A DNA stretch of 61,304 bases from Verrucomicrobiota bacterium (GCA_016871805.1 VHCG01000020.1:1-61304); one strand, 5' to 3'. Shown: positions 9,323 through 17,722, counted from the stretch's first letter. Numbers and translations are program-made. The notes: generated by a model not told the origin, from the sequence alone.

Positions 9323-10198
9323 ATGCAGGCTCCGCGATACAGCCCCTCCCGAGACTGGCATGGAGGCCGGAACGATGGCTTCACCCTGATCGAGCTCCTG
9401 GTGGTGATCGCCATCATCGCGATCCTCGCATCGATGCTGCTCCCGACCCTCGGGCGTGCGAAGCAAAAGACCCAGGGGATCCAGTGCCTCAACAACCACC
9501 GCCAGCTGACCCTCGGATGGCGGATGTATGCCGACGACAACAACGACCGCATCCCCTACTCCAGCGCCCACATTTCCAACCGGTCGAAGGACAGTGCCGT
9601 GTGGTTTCTCGGCCGCATGGACTTCGATTCCAGGAACGACGTGAACTGGGATGTCACCAAGAGCATCCACCGGAGTCCGCTCTGGAAATACACGCCGTCG
9701 GCTGGGATCTGGAAATGTCCAGCCGACCGATCGGTCGTGGACGTGAAGGGACGCCTCCTCCCGCGGGTCCGGAGCATGACGATGTCGGTCTGGATGGGTG
9801 GATTCGGTGGGGAGCCCCCTGAGGAACTCGACTCGGGGTGGCGGGTCCATCTGAGCCTGCGGGATCTGAACGATCCGGGCCCCAGCCGAACCTGGCTCTT
9901 CATCGACCAGCGAGAGGACAGCATCAACCTGGGCAACTTCTACACGGACATGCGGGGCTATCCCGACAAGCCCGGCGAAGTGCGGTTCTCGTTCGACTAT
10001 CCAGCGAGCTACCACATGCGCGCGGGGGGCTTATCGTTTGCCGACGGGCATTCGGAGACGCGGCGATGGCTCGACAACCGAACGATGCCGCCGATCAAAA
10101 AGGGCAAGGACGCGCTCGCCCAGGTCCCCTTCACCCCTTCGCCCCGCAACCGCGACATCCTCTGGCTCCAGGAACGCGCGACGCGTCGTACGCGTTGA
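9323..10198 (+). CDS. Type II secretion-like pseudopilin with H-X9-DG motif
   Basis: About 291 residues. A short basic leader precedes the prepilin cleavage/methylation motif GFTLIELL, which is followed by a hydrophobic helix running into [13 protein letters not shown]. Near the C-terminus is the H-X9-DG signature of PVC pseudopilins (H-MRAGGLSFA-DG). These proteins are processed by prepilin peptidase and sit in the inner membrane or a pseudopilus; their roles are largely unknown. The ATG at 9323 follows GAGGA by three bases. A TTG at 9308 in the same frame is an alternative. A second member of the family is at 59661-60488. Confidence 0.88.
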   Translation: MQAPRYSPSRDWHGGRNDGFTLIELLVVIAIIAILASMLLPTLGRAKQKTQGIQCLNNHRQLTLGWRMYADDNNDRIPYSSAHISNRSKDSAVWFLGRMDFDSRNDVNWDVTKSIHRSPLWKYTPSAGIWKCPADRSVVDVKGRLLPRVRSMTMSVWMGGFGGEPPEELDSGWRVHLSLRDLNDPGPSRTWLFIDQREDSINLGNFYTDMRGYPDKPGEVRFSFDYPASYHMRAGGLSFADGHSETRRWLDNRTMPPIKKGKDALAQVPFTPSPRNRDILWLQERATRRTR

Positions 10199-10206
10199 GG
10201 GAGAGT

Positions 10207-10614
10207 GGGGACTCACACGGTGACGCGGAGACACGGAGGGAAGACGCGAGAGATCAAGACAGAGATGATGCAGCTGGGGCTGTGCTCCGCTACGGCCCCA
10301 TCTCGATCCGCTGCGCGTGGTGCACCAGTGAAGGGGACGGGCTTGTCTGCAGCGTCAGAGGATCCCGGCTGGAACTACAGATCGGTCAAACCCCTCGCGG
10401 GGGAGATGGGGACGCAACGGAGTGCGATCCCTACCGGCGGGCGCTCCCACGCTCAGCGATGCAGGGCACTGCATCACCCACCCATCGAATCCTTCGGCTT
10501 CGAAAAGCACCCCTCGGCATGGGACACCTGCGGGTTCCTCCATTCCAGTTTCAACCCCCCTTCCCCTGCATTTCTCCCTCTTCCTCCGCGTCTCCGCGCC
10601 TCCGCGTGAGTCCC
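10207..10614. mobile_element. Candidate MITE-like element with imperfect terminal inverted repeats
   Basis: The left end (10207-10243) begins GGGGACTCAC and continues with GCGGAGACACGGAGG. The reverse complement of the right end (10579-10614) begins GGGGACTCAC and continues with GCGGAGACGCGGAGG. The two ends agree at most positions over about 36 bp. The roughly 410-bp unit encodes no recognisable protein. Short open frames across it have no family features. It fills most of the 435-base gap between the pseudopilin gene and the convergent EEP gene. Inside it lies a palindrome shared with 3819-3840. Mobility is inferred from the end structure; I could not confirm a target-site duplication. Confidence 0.5.
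10458..10475. repeat. Second copy of the GATGCAG palindrome
   Basis: The sequence is GATGCAG-GGCA-CTGCATC, a perfect 7-bp inverted repeat. The following bases (CACCCACCCATCGAATC) resemble the flank of the copy at 3821-3838 (CACACCCCCTTCGAATC). The similarity therefore extends about 35 bp and is more than a chance palindrome. Confidence 0.6.
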
Positions 10615-10633
10615 CTCTCCCTTCTCCGCGTGA

Positions 10634-11560
10634 TCACCGCGGGACCCTGAGATCGGCCCGGATTGCACGGTGGTCGCTGCCCACGTCCGGGCCCACTTCC
10701 ACCGACACAACCCCGATCTCGGGTGAGACCAACACGTGGTCCAACAGCAGTGCCACCCACGGCTGGTCGGCCATCCAGGTCGGCACCACACCCCAGTGAG
10801 GATGCGCCCGGACCAGGTGTCCGTCCGCCAAGAGTCGACTGAAATGCGGACTCCACGGCGTCGTGTTCAGATCCCCCAGCACGACCGCCTTTCCGGCATG
10901 CGATGCCGCCCAGGTCGCAATCAACACGAGCTGACGGTTCCGCTCCGCCGCATACGACGGTGTCGCCGGGGGTACCGGATGCGTTCCCAGCACCGGCACG
11001 TGCACACCGTCCACATCCAAGGTGACGTCGATCGACGGCACCTCGGATCCCGGCAGATCCACCACCTGCGATCTCACGAACGGCTTCCTCGACAGCAACA
11101 CGATCCCGAAGTTGTCCTCTCGCGCCTCCACCACCCGGTGCGGATACCGATCGTTCAACCCCTCCAACGCCAGGGCCCAGCGATTGTCCACCTCGAGGGC
11201 TACGATCACGTCGGCCTCCGTCCCCCGCAGATACGCCACAACGCGGTCGTGCTCCTGGTTGGCCGTGTGGACGTTGAGGGACACCACACGGAGCGGGACG
11301 CCTTGGGAGACGACCGGTGTGGGCTGCGGACGCGCCACCGCGAGGACCAGAGCGCCGTTGACGAGGGCTCCGATCAAGAGGACAGCGACTGCACCCCGCC
11401 TCCTCTGCAGCACCATGCCCAAGGAGAGAAGAAGAAGGGCGACCGTCAGCTGCACCCGGAAGTGGCTCGTGAGCTCGTAGAACCATCCCCTCGACGCCAG
11501 GAATCCCATGCCCGTCGAGACCACGCCAAGCAGGCACACGACATCGAAGACTCCCTTCAC
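10634..11560 (-). CDS. Membrane-anchored endonuclease/exonuclease/phosphatase (EEP) family protein
   Basis: From the GTG at 11560 this is 308 residues. The N-terminal ~90 residues hold about three hydrophobic helices. The rest is an EEP fold: R-V-V-S-L-N-V-H (Asn near the first strand), I-V-A-L-E-V-D (metal-binding Glu), G-T-H-P-V-P, V-V-L-G-D-L-N-T-T-P (Asp and Asn) and the closing GSDHRAI (Asp-His). All key residues are present. The frame stays open upstream, but that part is arginine/proline-rich and overlaps the preceding gene, so the GTG next to the first helix was chosen. Family members cut DNA, RNA, lipids or phosphoesters. With three membrane helices, an envelope phosphodiesterase is plausible. 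Confidence 0.8.
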   Translation of the reverse strand: MKGVFDVVCLLGVVSTGMGFLASRGWFYELTSHFRVQLTVALLLLSLGMVLQRRRGAVAVLLIGALVNGALVLAVARPQPTPVVSQGVPLRVVSLNVHTANQEHDRVVAYLRGTEADVIVALEVDNRWALALEGLNDRYPHRVVEAREDNFGIVLLSRKPFVRSQVVDLPGSEVPSIDVTLDVDGVHVPVLGTHPVPPATPSYAAERNRQLVLIATWAASHAGKAVVLGDLNTTPWSPHFSRLLADGHLVRAHPHWGVVPTWMADQPWVALLLDHVLVSPEIGVVSVEVGPDVGSDHRAIRADLRVPR

Positions 11561-11648
11561 TGAGATCGTCCTTGTGGGACCAGAGCGGGACAGTGGCGGT
11601 ATCGGGGATGTCTCCACGGCAAGCTGGGGGGCCTTCGATCTGAATTCC

Positions 11649-13001
11649 TCAGGGCCTCGCCGGAGCCTCCAGCAACCGGCGCATGGCCCCCATGAGGACC
11701 GGCTCCACCGATGGGTCGACGTACGACGAGGTGGGTGCCGTCTCATAGCCCCCTTCCGGATAGGCCACTGCGGTGCCGATATAGGCCGGGGCGTAGTCGC
11801 CATAGGCCGCCATGGCCACCCGCAGGTCGGGACGCATCCGCTGCGCGGCCAGCTGGTATTCGACAAACAGCTCGCCCGGCATGTGAAGGATCCGGACCGG
11901 GCCCAGGCTCAGGCAGGCGATGTCGATCGGCCTCACGGCCGCATGACGGATCCACGCCAACTGGGCGGCATAAAGGTTCCGGGACGGCGTGGCGGCACCC
12001 ATCTGGGCGTTGATCGCGACCAGGTCGAGGTGCTTGGCCATCGGCAGGGTGACCGGCTCCACCTGCCAGCGGACGCCGGCGTCGGTGACCGGGTAGCGCC
12101 GGGTGGACTTCCAGGCCTTGCGCAATCCCTCGGCAAGCCGACCGGCCAACACGGCGCGGTTCGTGGGAGAGCCGTCGTTGTACTTGCCGGCTCCGATGTT
12201 GCCACCCGCGCCATCGAAATGGATGTGGCGGACCCCGGGTAGCTCCTGCTCGCGCAGGAACCGTGCGATGCCGGGGAAGTCGGGGTTGGCGATGCCGGTC
12301 CGGTAGAAGCTCTGGGGGTGGGTGGCGTAGTAGCTGAGCACCACGACCGGCACCGAGCCGTTCCAGAGGCTCACCAGGGCGACGTTGGGATCGATCACGC
12401 CCTCGGGTTCGGCGCGGAGCTGGGGATCCGGACAGGCGGTGTAGCGTACCGCGCGAATCTTGCCGTCCGGACCTGGGATGCGGCGGTTGGAGGCGACCCG
12501 CTCAACCCTGCCCTGGCCCCAGCCGACATGGGAGACGGGGACGGTGTTGGTGACCGCGACCCGCAACGCTTCCGCAGCACGAAGGATCGTGGGACGGGCT
12601 GCGTCCGAACTGAATGCCCCGGGGTCGAGTCCACGGTCCTTCAGGATCCGCTCCGCCGTAGGGTCGAAGACCGGTGCGTCGTGCTGATGAAGCGCATGGA
12701 CTGCGACCCGGTCCCGGCTGGTTCCTGCCGCGGTGGCCAAGGCGTCCCGAAACGCGTCCTGTCCCTCGTTCGCCACGCCGATCCAGTCGACAGCACAGAG
12801 GACGATCGGCGTCCCGGAACCCGTGAGGACGATGCCGCGGCAACGGAGCCCGAGATCCCCGACGGCCTTCATGGGATCGTACATGAGGGAGCTGCCCGTG
12901 GGCGGTGTGGCATCGACATCAAAGGTCGCCACTCGAAGTTCGGCGCGCACCGTCCAGGCCAACACCCATGCCACGCCCAGAGCCATCCAACGGGGAATCA
13001 T
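11649..13001 (-). CDS. Secreted neutral/alkaline ceramidase-like hydrolase
   Basis: A 450-residue protein. The ATG at 13001 opens a signal peptide (MIPRWMALG...AWTVRAE), while the upstream open frame does not look like protein. The body matches the N-terminal catalytic domain of neutral/alkaline non-lysosomal ceramidase-like proteins: V-D-A-T-P-P near the start, H-A-L-H-Q-H-D-A-P as a metal-binding cluster, Y-Y-A-T-H-P-Q-S, and G-A-G-G-N-I-G near the active-site region. PVC genomes hold many such proteins and few have a proven substrate. An amidase or esterase acting outside the cytoplasm is the safest call. The EEP gene follows after 88 bases on the same strand. Confidence 0.78.
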   Translation of the reverse strand: MIPRWMALGVAWVLAWTVRAELRVATFDVDATPPTGSSLMYDPMKAVGDLGLRCRGIVLTGSGTPIVLCAVDWIGVANEGQDAFRDALATAAGTSRDRVAVHALHQHDAPVFDPTAERILKDRGLDPGAFSSDAARPTILRAAEALRVAVTNTVPVSHVGWGQGRVERVASNRRIPGPDGKIRAVRYTACPDPQLRAEPEGVIDPNVALVSLWNGSVPVVVLSYYATHPQSFYRTGIANPDFPGIARFLREQELPGVRHIHFDGAGGNIGAGKYNDGSPTNRAVLAGRLAEGLRKAWKSTRRYPVTDAGVRWQVEPVTLPMAKHLDLVAINAQMGAATPSRNLYAAQLAWIRHAAVRPIDIACLSLGPVRILHMPGELFVEYQLAAQRMRPDLRVAMAAYGDYAPAYIGTAVAYPEGGYETAPTSSYVDPSVEPVLMGAMRRLLEAPARP

Positions 13002-13062
13002 GAGCGGATCCTGCCCGAGGTGCCGGGCCGGGGAAAGACGCGAGACAGGAGATGTCGCCGTC

Positions 13063-13503
13063 CTACCGAGCCCTGAATGGAACCAGTTCGAACCTCCCGA
13101 AGTTCCGGTAGTCCTGGCCATTGTTGGTCACGACTCGCATGACTCCTGCGCTTGCGAAAGTGGCTGCCAGCAGGGTGTCGAGAAGCCGTTTCCGCCCCAA
13201 CTGATGGTGCTTCATCCAGGTGAGGAAATCCATGACGGACTGTCCATCCGGGAAAACCCGGATGACCTCGCTGGCCTGCCACCAGTGCTCCGCTCTCTGC
13301 AGCGCATCAGCCATCGACAACGGGTGGGGCATCCGCTTGCCATCCGTCACCACATGTACGAATTCCGCAAGGGTTTGTGGGGCGACAGCCAGTTCATGCC
13401 CCTCATCCAGGAGGGACTGGAGCAGCGCCTCGGCATCCCGATGAAACGGGTGGTCCCGAATCTCCAGCGCCACGAGAAAATCCGTGTCAATCCCGTGGGT
13501 CAT
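13063..13503 (-). CDS. PIN-domain toxin (VapC-like)
   Basis: A 146-residue PIN-domain ribonuclease. The acidic residues expected in the Mg-dependent active site are visible: Asp6/Asp8 at the N-terminus (GIDTDFLVA), Glu47 in TLAEF, Asp109 in LLDTLLAAT and Asp131 in NNGQDY. The start at 13503 overlaps the 3' end of the ribbon-helix-helix gene by 17 bases, the classic coupled order of antitoxin then toxin. Free toxins of this family cleave RNA and stop growth. The RNA target cannot be predicted. Confidence 0.85.
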   Translation of the reverse strand: MTHGIDTDFLVALEIRDHPFHRDAEALLQSLLDEGHELAVAPQTLAEFVHVVTDGKRMPHPLSMADALQRAEHWWQASEVIRVFPDGQSVMDFLTWMKHHQLGRKRLLDTLLAATFASAGVMRVVTNNGQDYRNFGRFELVPFRAR

Positions 13504-13729
13504 GGAGCATCTCCCCAAGAAGGTCATCCTCCGACGTGATCGGGAGAATGGCCCCACCCACGCTCGCAGGACGCAGATCCCTCAGCGACGTCCGCCTCTG
13601 CATATGTTGTTGGCGGTATGCCTCCATCGCTTCACGAATCAGCTCGGAAGTTTTCCGATCCACCTTTCGAGCGAAGCGCTGGAAATCCTCGTAGACGGGC
13701 TCCGAGACATTCACCGTGATTGTTTTCAT
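13487..13729 (-). CDS. Ribbon-helix-helix antitoxin of the PIN toxin
   Basis: An 80-residue protein. Residues 1-40 have the ribbon-helix-helix layout: a beta strand (MKTITVNVSEPVYEDF) followed by two helices containing K-T-S-E-L-I-R-E-A-M. The remaining 40 residues are the probable toxin-neutralising tail, ending acidic (SEDDLLGEM). ATG 13729 was chosen because the ribbon strand begins there; the frame extends upstream without family features. Such antitoxins bind their own promoter, so the divergent gap at 13730-13780 should hold the operator. The toxin gene overlaps its end. Confidence 0.82.
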   Translation of the reverse strand: MKTITVNVSEPVYEDFQRFARKVDRKTSELIREAMEAYRQQHMQRRTSLRDLRPASVGGAILPITSEDDLLGEMLHDPRD

Positions 13730-13780
13730 GTTCACGTATCGATGTACATCAACCATACTGCAGTCAAGTCTTCTGCTCGA

Positions 13781-14881
13781 ATGGCCAAAAAAGACAGCGG
13801 CTTCATTGAACCCAATTCCCCCGAGGTGACAGCACAAGGCCGGGTCACCTTCAGGATCCATGCCCCGAAGGCCACCTCCGTTTCGTTGGGTCCCATCGGT
13901 GACCTCGCCTCGATTGGCATCGGAGTGGGCATGCCCTTCAGGAAGGGTACCGACGGCGTCTGGACGCTGACCCTCCAGCGCGTCCCACCGGGTGCGCACC
14001 GCTATCAGTTCAATGTCGACGGCCTCACGATCCTCGACCCTCGGAATCCCCGGACAAGCGAATCGAACGAACACGCCTGGAGCCTCGTTCACGTGCCCGG
14101 CGCGCCGTGGATGGAACCCGGACCCGACACCCCCCGGGGAAGCGTCTCGGCACTGCCCTACTGGTCCCAGGTTCGGGGACGGTTCCGTCGACTCCATGTC
14201 TACACCCCACCGGGATACGACGGCGGACGCGGACGGTTCCCGGTGCTCTACCTGCTACACGGAGCGTTCGACTCCGACCACTCATGGAGCACGGTCGGAC
14301 GCGCCGCGGACATCCTCGACACCCTCATCGCGGCAGGTGCGGTGCGTCCGATGGTGGTCGTGATGCCGCACGGGCATGTCGGTCCGTTCCAGCTGGGGAT
14401 GCCGATGTGGGGCGAATTCGAACCCGAGTTCCTTAAGGACATCCTGCCGTTCGTCGAATCGCGGTTCCGGATCCAAGCCCATCGTCGCGGACGGGCCCTC
14501 GCCGGATTGTCGATGGGCGGGGGCCACACCCTGAACCTCGGGTTTACCCAGACGGACCTGTTCAGCCACCTGGGGGTGTTCAGCAGCGGGATCTTTGATC
14601 CGAAGGGACTGCCACACCTGACCGAGGCCCCGATCGCGGAGTTCGAGCGACGCCACCGGATGGTGCTGTCGTCGCCGAGCCGACGACGGGGATTTCCAGA
14701 GCTCTGGTTCGCGACCGGCCGGCGCGATTTTCTGTTAAGTGTCACCCGATCGACGGTCGATTTCCTCCGGAAGCACGACTTCCCGGTCACCTACCACGAG
14801 ACCGAGGGCGGCCACACCTGGGACCGGTGGCGCGACTACCTCCGGCAGTTCCTGCCATTGCTGTTTCCGAAGGGGACTTGA
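13781..14881 (+). CDS. Alpha/beta-hydrolase esterase with N-terminal E-set domain (FrmB/XynZ-like)
   Basis: About 366 residues from the ATG at 13781. Residues 15-110 form an early-set domain (VTFRIHAPKATSV, D-G-V-W-T). Residues 135-360 are an esterase of the D/XynZ-Fes type with nucleophile Ser244 in GLSMGG and catalytic His345 in GGHTW. An Asp near 316 could complete the triad. Relatives remove feruloyl or acetyl groups from polysaccharides and are normally exported. No signal peptide is visible here, and no clear ribosome-binding site precedes this or the earlier in-frame ATG at 13742. The toxin-antitoxin pair lies 51 bases upstream, divergent. Confidence 0.8.
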   Translation: MAKKDSGFIEPNSPEVTAQGRVTFRIHAPKATSVSLGPIGDLASIGIGVGMPFRKGTDGVWTLTLQRVPPGAHRYQFNVDGLTILDPRNPRTSESNEHAWSLVHVPGAPWMEPGPDTPRGSVSALPYWSQVRGRFRRLHVYTPPGYDGGRGRFPVLYLLHGAFDSDHSWSTVGRAADILDTLIAAGAVRPMVVVMPHGHVGPFQLGMPMWGEFEPEFLKDILPFVESRFRIQAHRRGRALAGLSMGGGHTLNLGFTQTDLFSHLGVFSSGIFDPKGLPHLTEAPIAEFERRHRMVLSSPSRRRGFPELWFATGRRDFLLSVTRSTVDFLRKHDFPVTYHETEGGHTWDRWRDYLRQFLPLLFPKGT

Positions 14882-14894
14882 ATCCCACCGGGCA

Positions 14895-15035
14895 TCAGCG
14901 CCCGGATGGCAGCGGCGTCACGGTCGTGGGAGCACCGCGGAGGAGCGGGAAGGACTTCTCGACGGACTGGAGGACGCCCCAGGCCAACGGGACACCCACC
15001 AGGAGCCAGGCGATGAAAAGCTTGAGGGTCTTCAT
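14895..15035 (-). CDS. Small membrane subunit of the OFA-type MFS transporter
   Basis: A 46-residue protein: a basic start (MKTLKLF), one hydrophobic helix (IAWLLVGVPLAWGV), then a short polar tail ending in PLPSGR. It begins 12 bases after the stop of the MFS gene on the same strand. NCBI recognises small MFS partner subunits beside oxalate/formate-type antiporters. Position, size and the K-L-F-x-A-W-x-x-V-G-x-P-L-x-W-G pattern fit that family. The family assignment is from memory. Confidence 0.7.
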   Translation of the reverse strand: MKTLKLFIAWLLVGVPLAWGVLQSVEKSFPLLRGAPTTVTPLPSGR

Positions 15036-15047
15036 GGTGCGACAGCG

Positions 15048-16400
15048 CTATGAGCGGGCCTCGCGACAGCGATATTTCGGATCCACGGGGCGCACGAGAC
15101 GGTTGGCGACGAAACCGATCAGCAGCAGACCCGCCATGAGGTACAGCGTCGCGTTGTAGGCCTCGGCCGGCGGAACGCCCCGGGCCTTGGCGGAGGTGGA
15201 GAGGTAGTTGATCGCCGTGGGTCCGACGAGGGCGGCAATCGACCACGCCGTGATCAGACGGCCATGAACGGCCCCGACCTGATGGGTGCCGAACAGGTCG
15301 CGCAAATAGGCCGGGATCGTCGCAAACCCCCCGCCATACATGGAGATGATACCGACAGTAACTACCACGAAGAGCGTCTGGCTCCCGATCCGCTGTGTCT
15401 GGGGAATCAGACAGTACAGGATGGCGCCCAGCAGGAAGTAGATCGAGTACACCGTCCGACGGCCGAGGAGGTCGGAAACCGAGGACCAGACAAAACGACC
15501 GGCAAGGTTGGACAACGAGAGCAATCCGGCAAACCCGCCCCCGATCGCAACGCCCACCCCGAAGAGGTCCTGCACCATCATCGAGGCCTGTCCCAGGATG
15601 CCGATGCCCGCGGAGACATTCATGCAGAGCACCACCCAGAGGAGCCAGAACTGTGGGGTCCGGACGGCATCGTCCGCCGCGACCTGCAGCAGACCGGTCG
15701 CCGAGGTGGAGACGGATGGCGCAGGGGGTGTCCACCCTGCGGGACGCCATCCGTCGGGGGGCACCCGAACGAGCCAGGCTCCGAAGAGCATCGAGACCCA
15801 GTACAAACCCGCCATGGTGAAAAAGGTCAGGGCCACCCCGGTGGAGGTCGGGGTCCGGAATCGGTCCATCAGCTGGACCCCGAGCGGTGCACCGATGAGG
15901 GCACCGCCCCCGAAGCCCATGATGGCCATGCCGGTTGCCATGCCAGGTCGATCCGGGAACCACTTCATCAGGGTCGAAACCGGGGCGATATAGCCAAGGC
16001 CGAGGCCCACACCTCCGAGAACCCCGTAGCCGAGGTAGACGAGCCAGAGTCGATGCCCCTGCACCCCGGCGGCCGCGACGAGAAGGCCACCACAGAAGCA
16101 GAGGGCACTTGCGACCATGGTTTTCCTGGGACCGCTGCGTTCCACCCACTTGCCGAAGACGGCGGCCGAGATGCCGAGCATGAACAGGGCGATGGAGTAG
16201 ATCCACCCCACCTCCGGAATGCCCCAGTCCTGTCCGGGTAGGGACCGAGTGATGCCCAGGAGACGGGTCAGCGGGACATTGAAGACGGAGAACCCGTAGA
16301 CCTGTCCGATGCACATGTGCACCGCGATCGCGGCGGGCGGGACCATCCAGCGGTTGAACCCCGCCTCCGCCACCGTCGCCTGTCGTTCAAGGAATCGCAT
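15048..16400 (-). CDS. OFA-family MFS transporter (oxalate/formate antiporter type)
   Basis: A 450-residue integral membrane protein with about twelve hydrophobic helices. The first helix region has the OFA signature feel (V-H-M-C-I-G-Q-V-Y-G-F-S-V-F), and the loop after the second helix has G-K-W-V-E-R-S-G-P-R. Further on are P-V-S-T-L-M-K-W-F-P-D-R-P-G-M-A-T-G and, in the second half, S-D-L-L-G-R-R. OFA transporters exchange small carboxylates such as oxalate, formate or pyruvate. The specificity here is unknown. The tiny subunit gene follows at once, which supports the OFA assignment. Confidence 0.85.
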   Translation of the reverse strand: MRFLERQATVAEAGFNRWMVPPAAIAVHMCIGQVYGFSVFNVPLTRLLGITRSLPGQDWGIPEVGWIYSIALFMLGISAAVFGKWVERSGPRKTMVASALCFCGGLLVAAAGVQGHRLWLVYLGYGVLGGVGLGLGYIAPVSTLMKWFPDRPGMATGMAIMGFGGGALIGAPLGVQLMDRFRTPTSTGVALTFFTMAGLYWVSMLFGAWLVRVPPDGWRPAGWTPPAPSVSTSATGLLQVAADDAVRTPQFWLLWVVLCMNVSAGIGILGQASMMVQDLFGVGVAIGGGFAGLLSLSNLAGRFVWSSVSDLLGRRTVYSIYFLLGAILYCLIPQTQRIGSQTLFVVVTVGIISMYGGGFATIPAYLRDLFGTHQVGAVHGRLITAWSIAALVGPTAINYLSTSAKARGVPPAEAYNATLYLMAGLLLIGFVANRLVRPVDPKYRCREARS

Positions 16401-16584
16401 GGGACGCCCCGTTCCCTCCCACGGGAGTCACATCATGGCCCAGAACCGCCCCGCCTCCAAGCCCGGGAACCGGCGATGCCACACCGGGGCGGGTGCTCCC
16501 GACTGCAGAACTCGCTAATACGATGCCTGCGCCGAGGCGGTGCCAAGCTGACTGCTTCCCCGACTGTAAACTGGCCATTCCAGC

Positions 16585-16791
16585 GGGCACGACTACCTGA
16601 TCAACCTGCTGCAGCGGGTCGCGAAGACCGTATTTTTCTGTCATCCGGCGGTGTGGTGGGTCTCGGAACAGATCCGTCGGGAACGCGAGCACCGGTGTGA
16701 CGACCTGGTCCGAGACGTCCAGGGAGAAGGCCGTTCGCTGGCCTCAGCCCTCGTGACGCTTACGGAACAGATCCACGTCTCCGGCGAATAG
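16585..16791 (+). pseudogene. Relic of a BlaR1/MecR1-like M56 peptidase
   Basis: This frame ends in TAG at 16789-16791. It reads HDYLINLLQRV, then F-F-C-H-P-A-V-W-W-V-S-E-Q-I-R-R-E-R-E-H-x-C-D-D-L. That is the conserved segment of M56 (BlaR1-like) peptidases after the catalytic HExxH helix. The HExxH itself, the four membrane helices before it and the usual C-terminal region are missing, and no start codon is available. It is therefore a gene remnant. The 184 bases upstream (16401-16584) hold nothing I can identify, and no BlaI-type repressor gene is present. Confidence 0.75.
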
Positions 16792-16815
16792 CAGCTCGCT
16801 GCCACGGGTGGGTCG

Positions 16816-17613
16816 ATGTCGCATGGCGTGAAGCGGCTGCTGCAGGGCGATCCAAACCCGTCATCCCCGCTCCGCGGCCTGGGACGCTGGATCCTGGCCC
16901 TGACCCTTGGCGCCCTCCTCGTCGGCGTGACCGTGGTCGCGGCGCCCACGCTTCTCGCCCCACGCCTGTACGTCGCCACCGCCCGGATTCGGGTGGACCC
17001 GGCGCCCAATTCACAGGGCAACCCGGCACCGTATGATCCCTACTGGCTCACGACATTCTTCGAATCGGTGAAATGCGAGGCGAACCTTCGAACCTTGATC
17101 GATCTTTACAAACTGGAGTCGCGCTGGGGCCTGGGGCGGGAGGGCTGCATCGAGCGCCTCCGGAGCCGGATCCGTGTCAGCCAATACCGTGGCACCGCCG
17201 TCATTGAGATCGTCGCGGCCAGCGCCGATCCGGCCGAAGCGAAGGATCTGGCGAACGAATTGGCCAGCCTCGTGAACAACAGAACCCGGGACGATCAGCG
17301 CATCCGATCGCAAGAAGCAGCAGAGTCCTACGAAAGGCGCGTAAACCACCTCTCGGAGCTGCTCACAGTGACCGGGGAACAGGTGGCGTTTGAAGAGAGA
17401 GACCGGTTGAAAAATCCCGGGGAATACAGCCGATTTCCACCCGAACTCTCCATCAACCGGATGCGGCTCGAGGTTCTCAAGAGCCTCGTGACCGAGGAGA
17501 TCCGACTGAAGACGCTTTCAACTCTGGGTCCGACCTCGGCGCCGGGGATGCGGATCGAACTCATCGATTCCGCTTTCGTGCCCGTCCGGAAAATGCGGTG
17601 GACCGCGCCTTAG
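16816..17613 (+). CDS. Truncated Wzz-like polysaccharide chain-length protein
   Basis: A 265-residue protein with one membrane helix (about residues 27-48) and an extracytoplasmic domain. The stretch T-A-R-I-R-V, Y-D-P-Y-W-L-T-T and R-G-T-A-V-I-E-I aligns with the same region of the Wzc-like protein at 37074-39245 (T-A-R-I-R-V, Y-D-P-Y-Y-L-T-T, R-N-T-S-I-I-E-I). A complete Wzz domain would have a long coiled-coil and a second membrane helix after the proline-rich exit. Here the chain ends just after that point (DSAFVPVRKMRW). It is either a degraded paralogue or a reduced form. It follows the BlaR1-like relic by 24 bases. Confidence 0.7.
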   Translation: MSHGVKRLLQGDPNPSSPLRGLGRWILALTLGALLVGVTVVAAPTLLAPRLYVATARIRVDPAPNSQGNPAPYDPYWLTTFFESVKCEANLRTLIDLYKLESRWGLGREGCIERLRSRIRVSQYRGTAVIEIVAASADPAEAKDLANELASLVNNRTRDDQRIRSQEAAESYERRVNHLSELLTVTGEQVAFEERDRLKNPGEYSRFPPELSINRMRLEVLKSLVTEEIRLKTLSTLGPTSAPGMRIELIDSAFVPVRKMRWTAP

Positions 17614-17722
17614 GCATCGGCGGCTGAAGGTGGCTCTGTCCCTCCCTTGGACTGACCGAAGCGTGCGGATGTCCCGAGCTCGGGGTTTCCACCCGACCGG
17701 ATCGGGATCATGATCCCCGACG

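Noticed and set aside
10205..10609. 134-codon open frame inside the MITE-like element
   Set aside because: It has no start signals or family features and runs through both inverted ends, so the element explains it better.
14836..16314. 492-codon open frame on the minus strand
   Set aside because: It shares the strand of the MFS gene but is in another frame. The MFS frame has twelve coherent helices, this one none.
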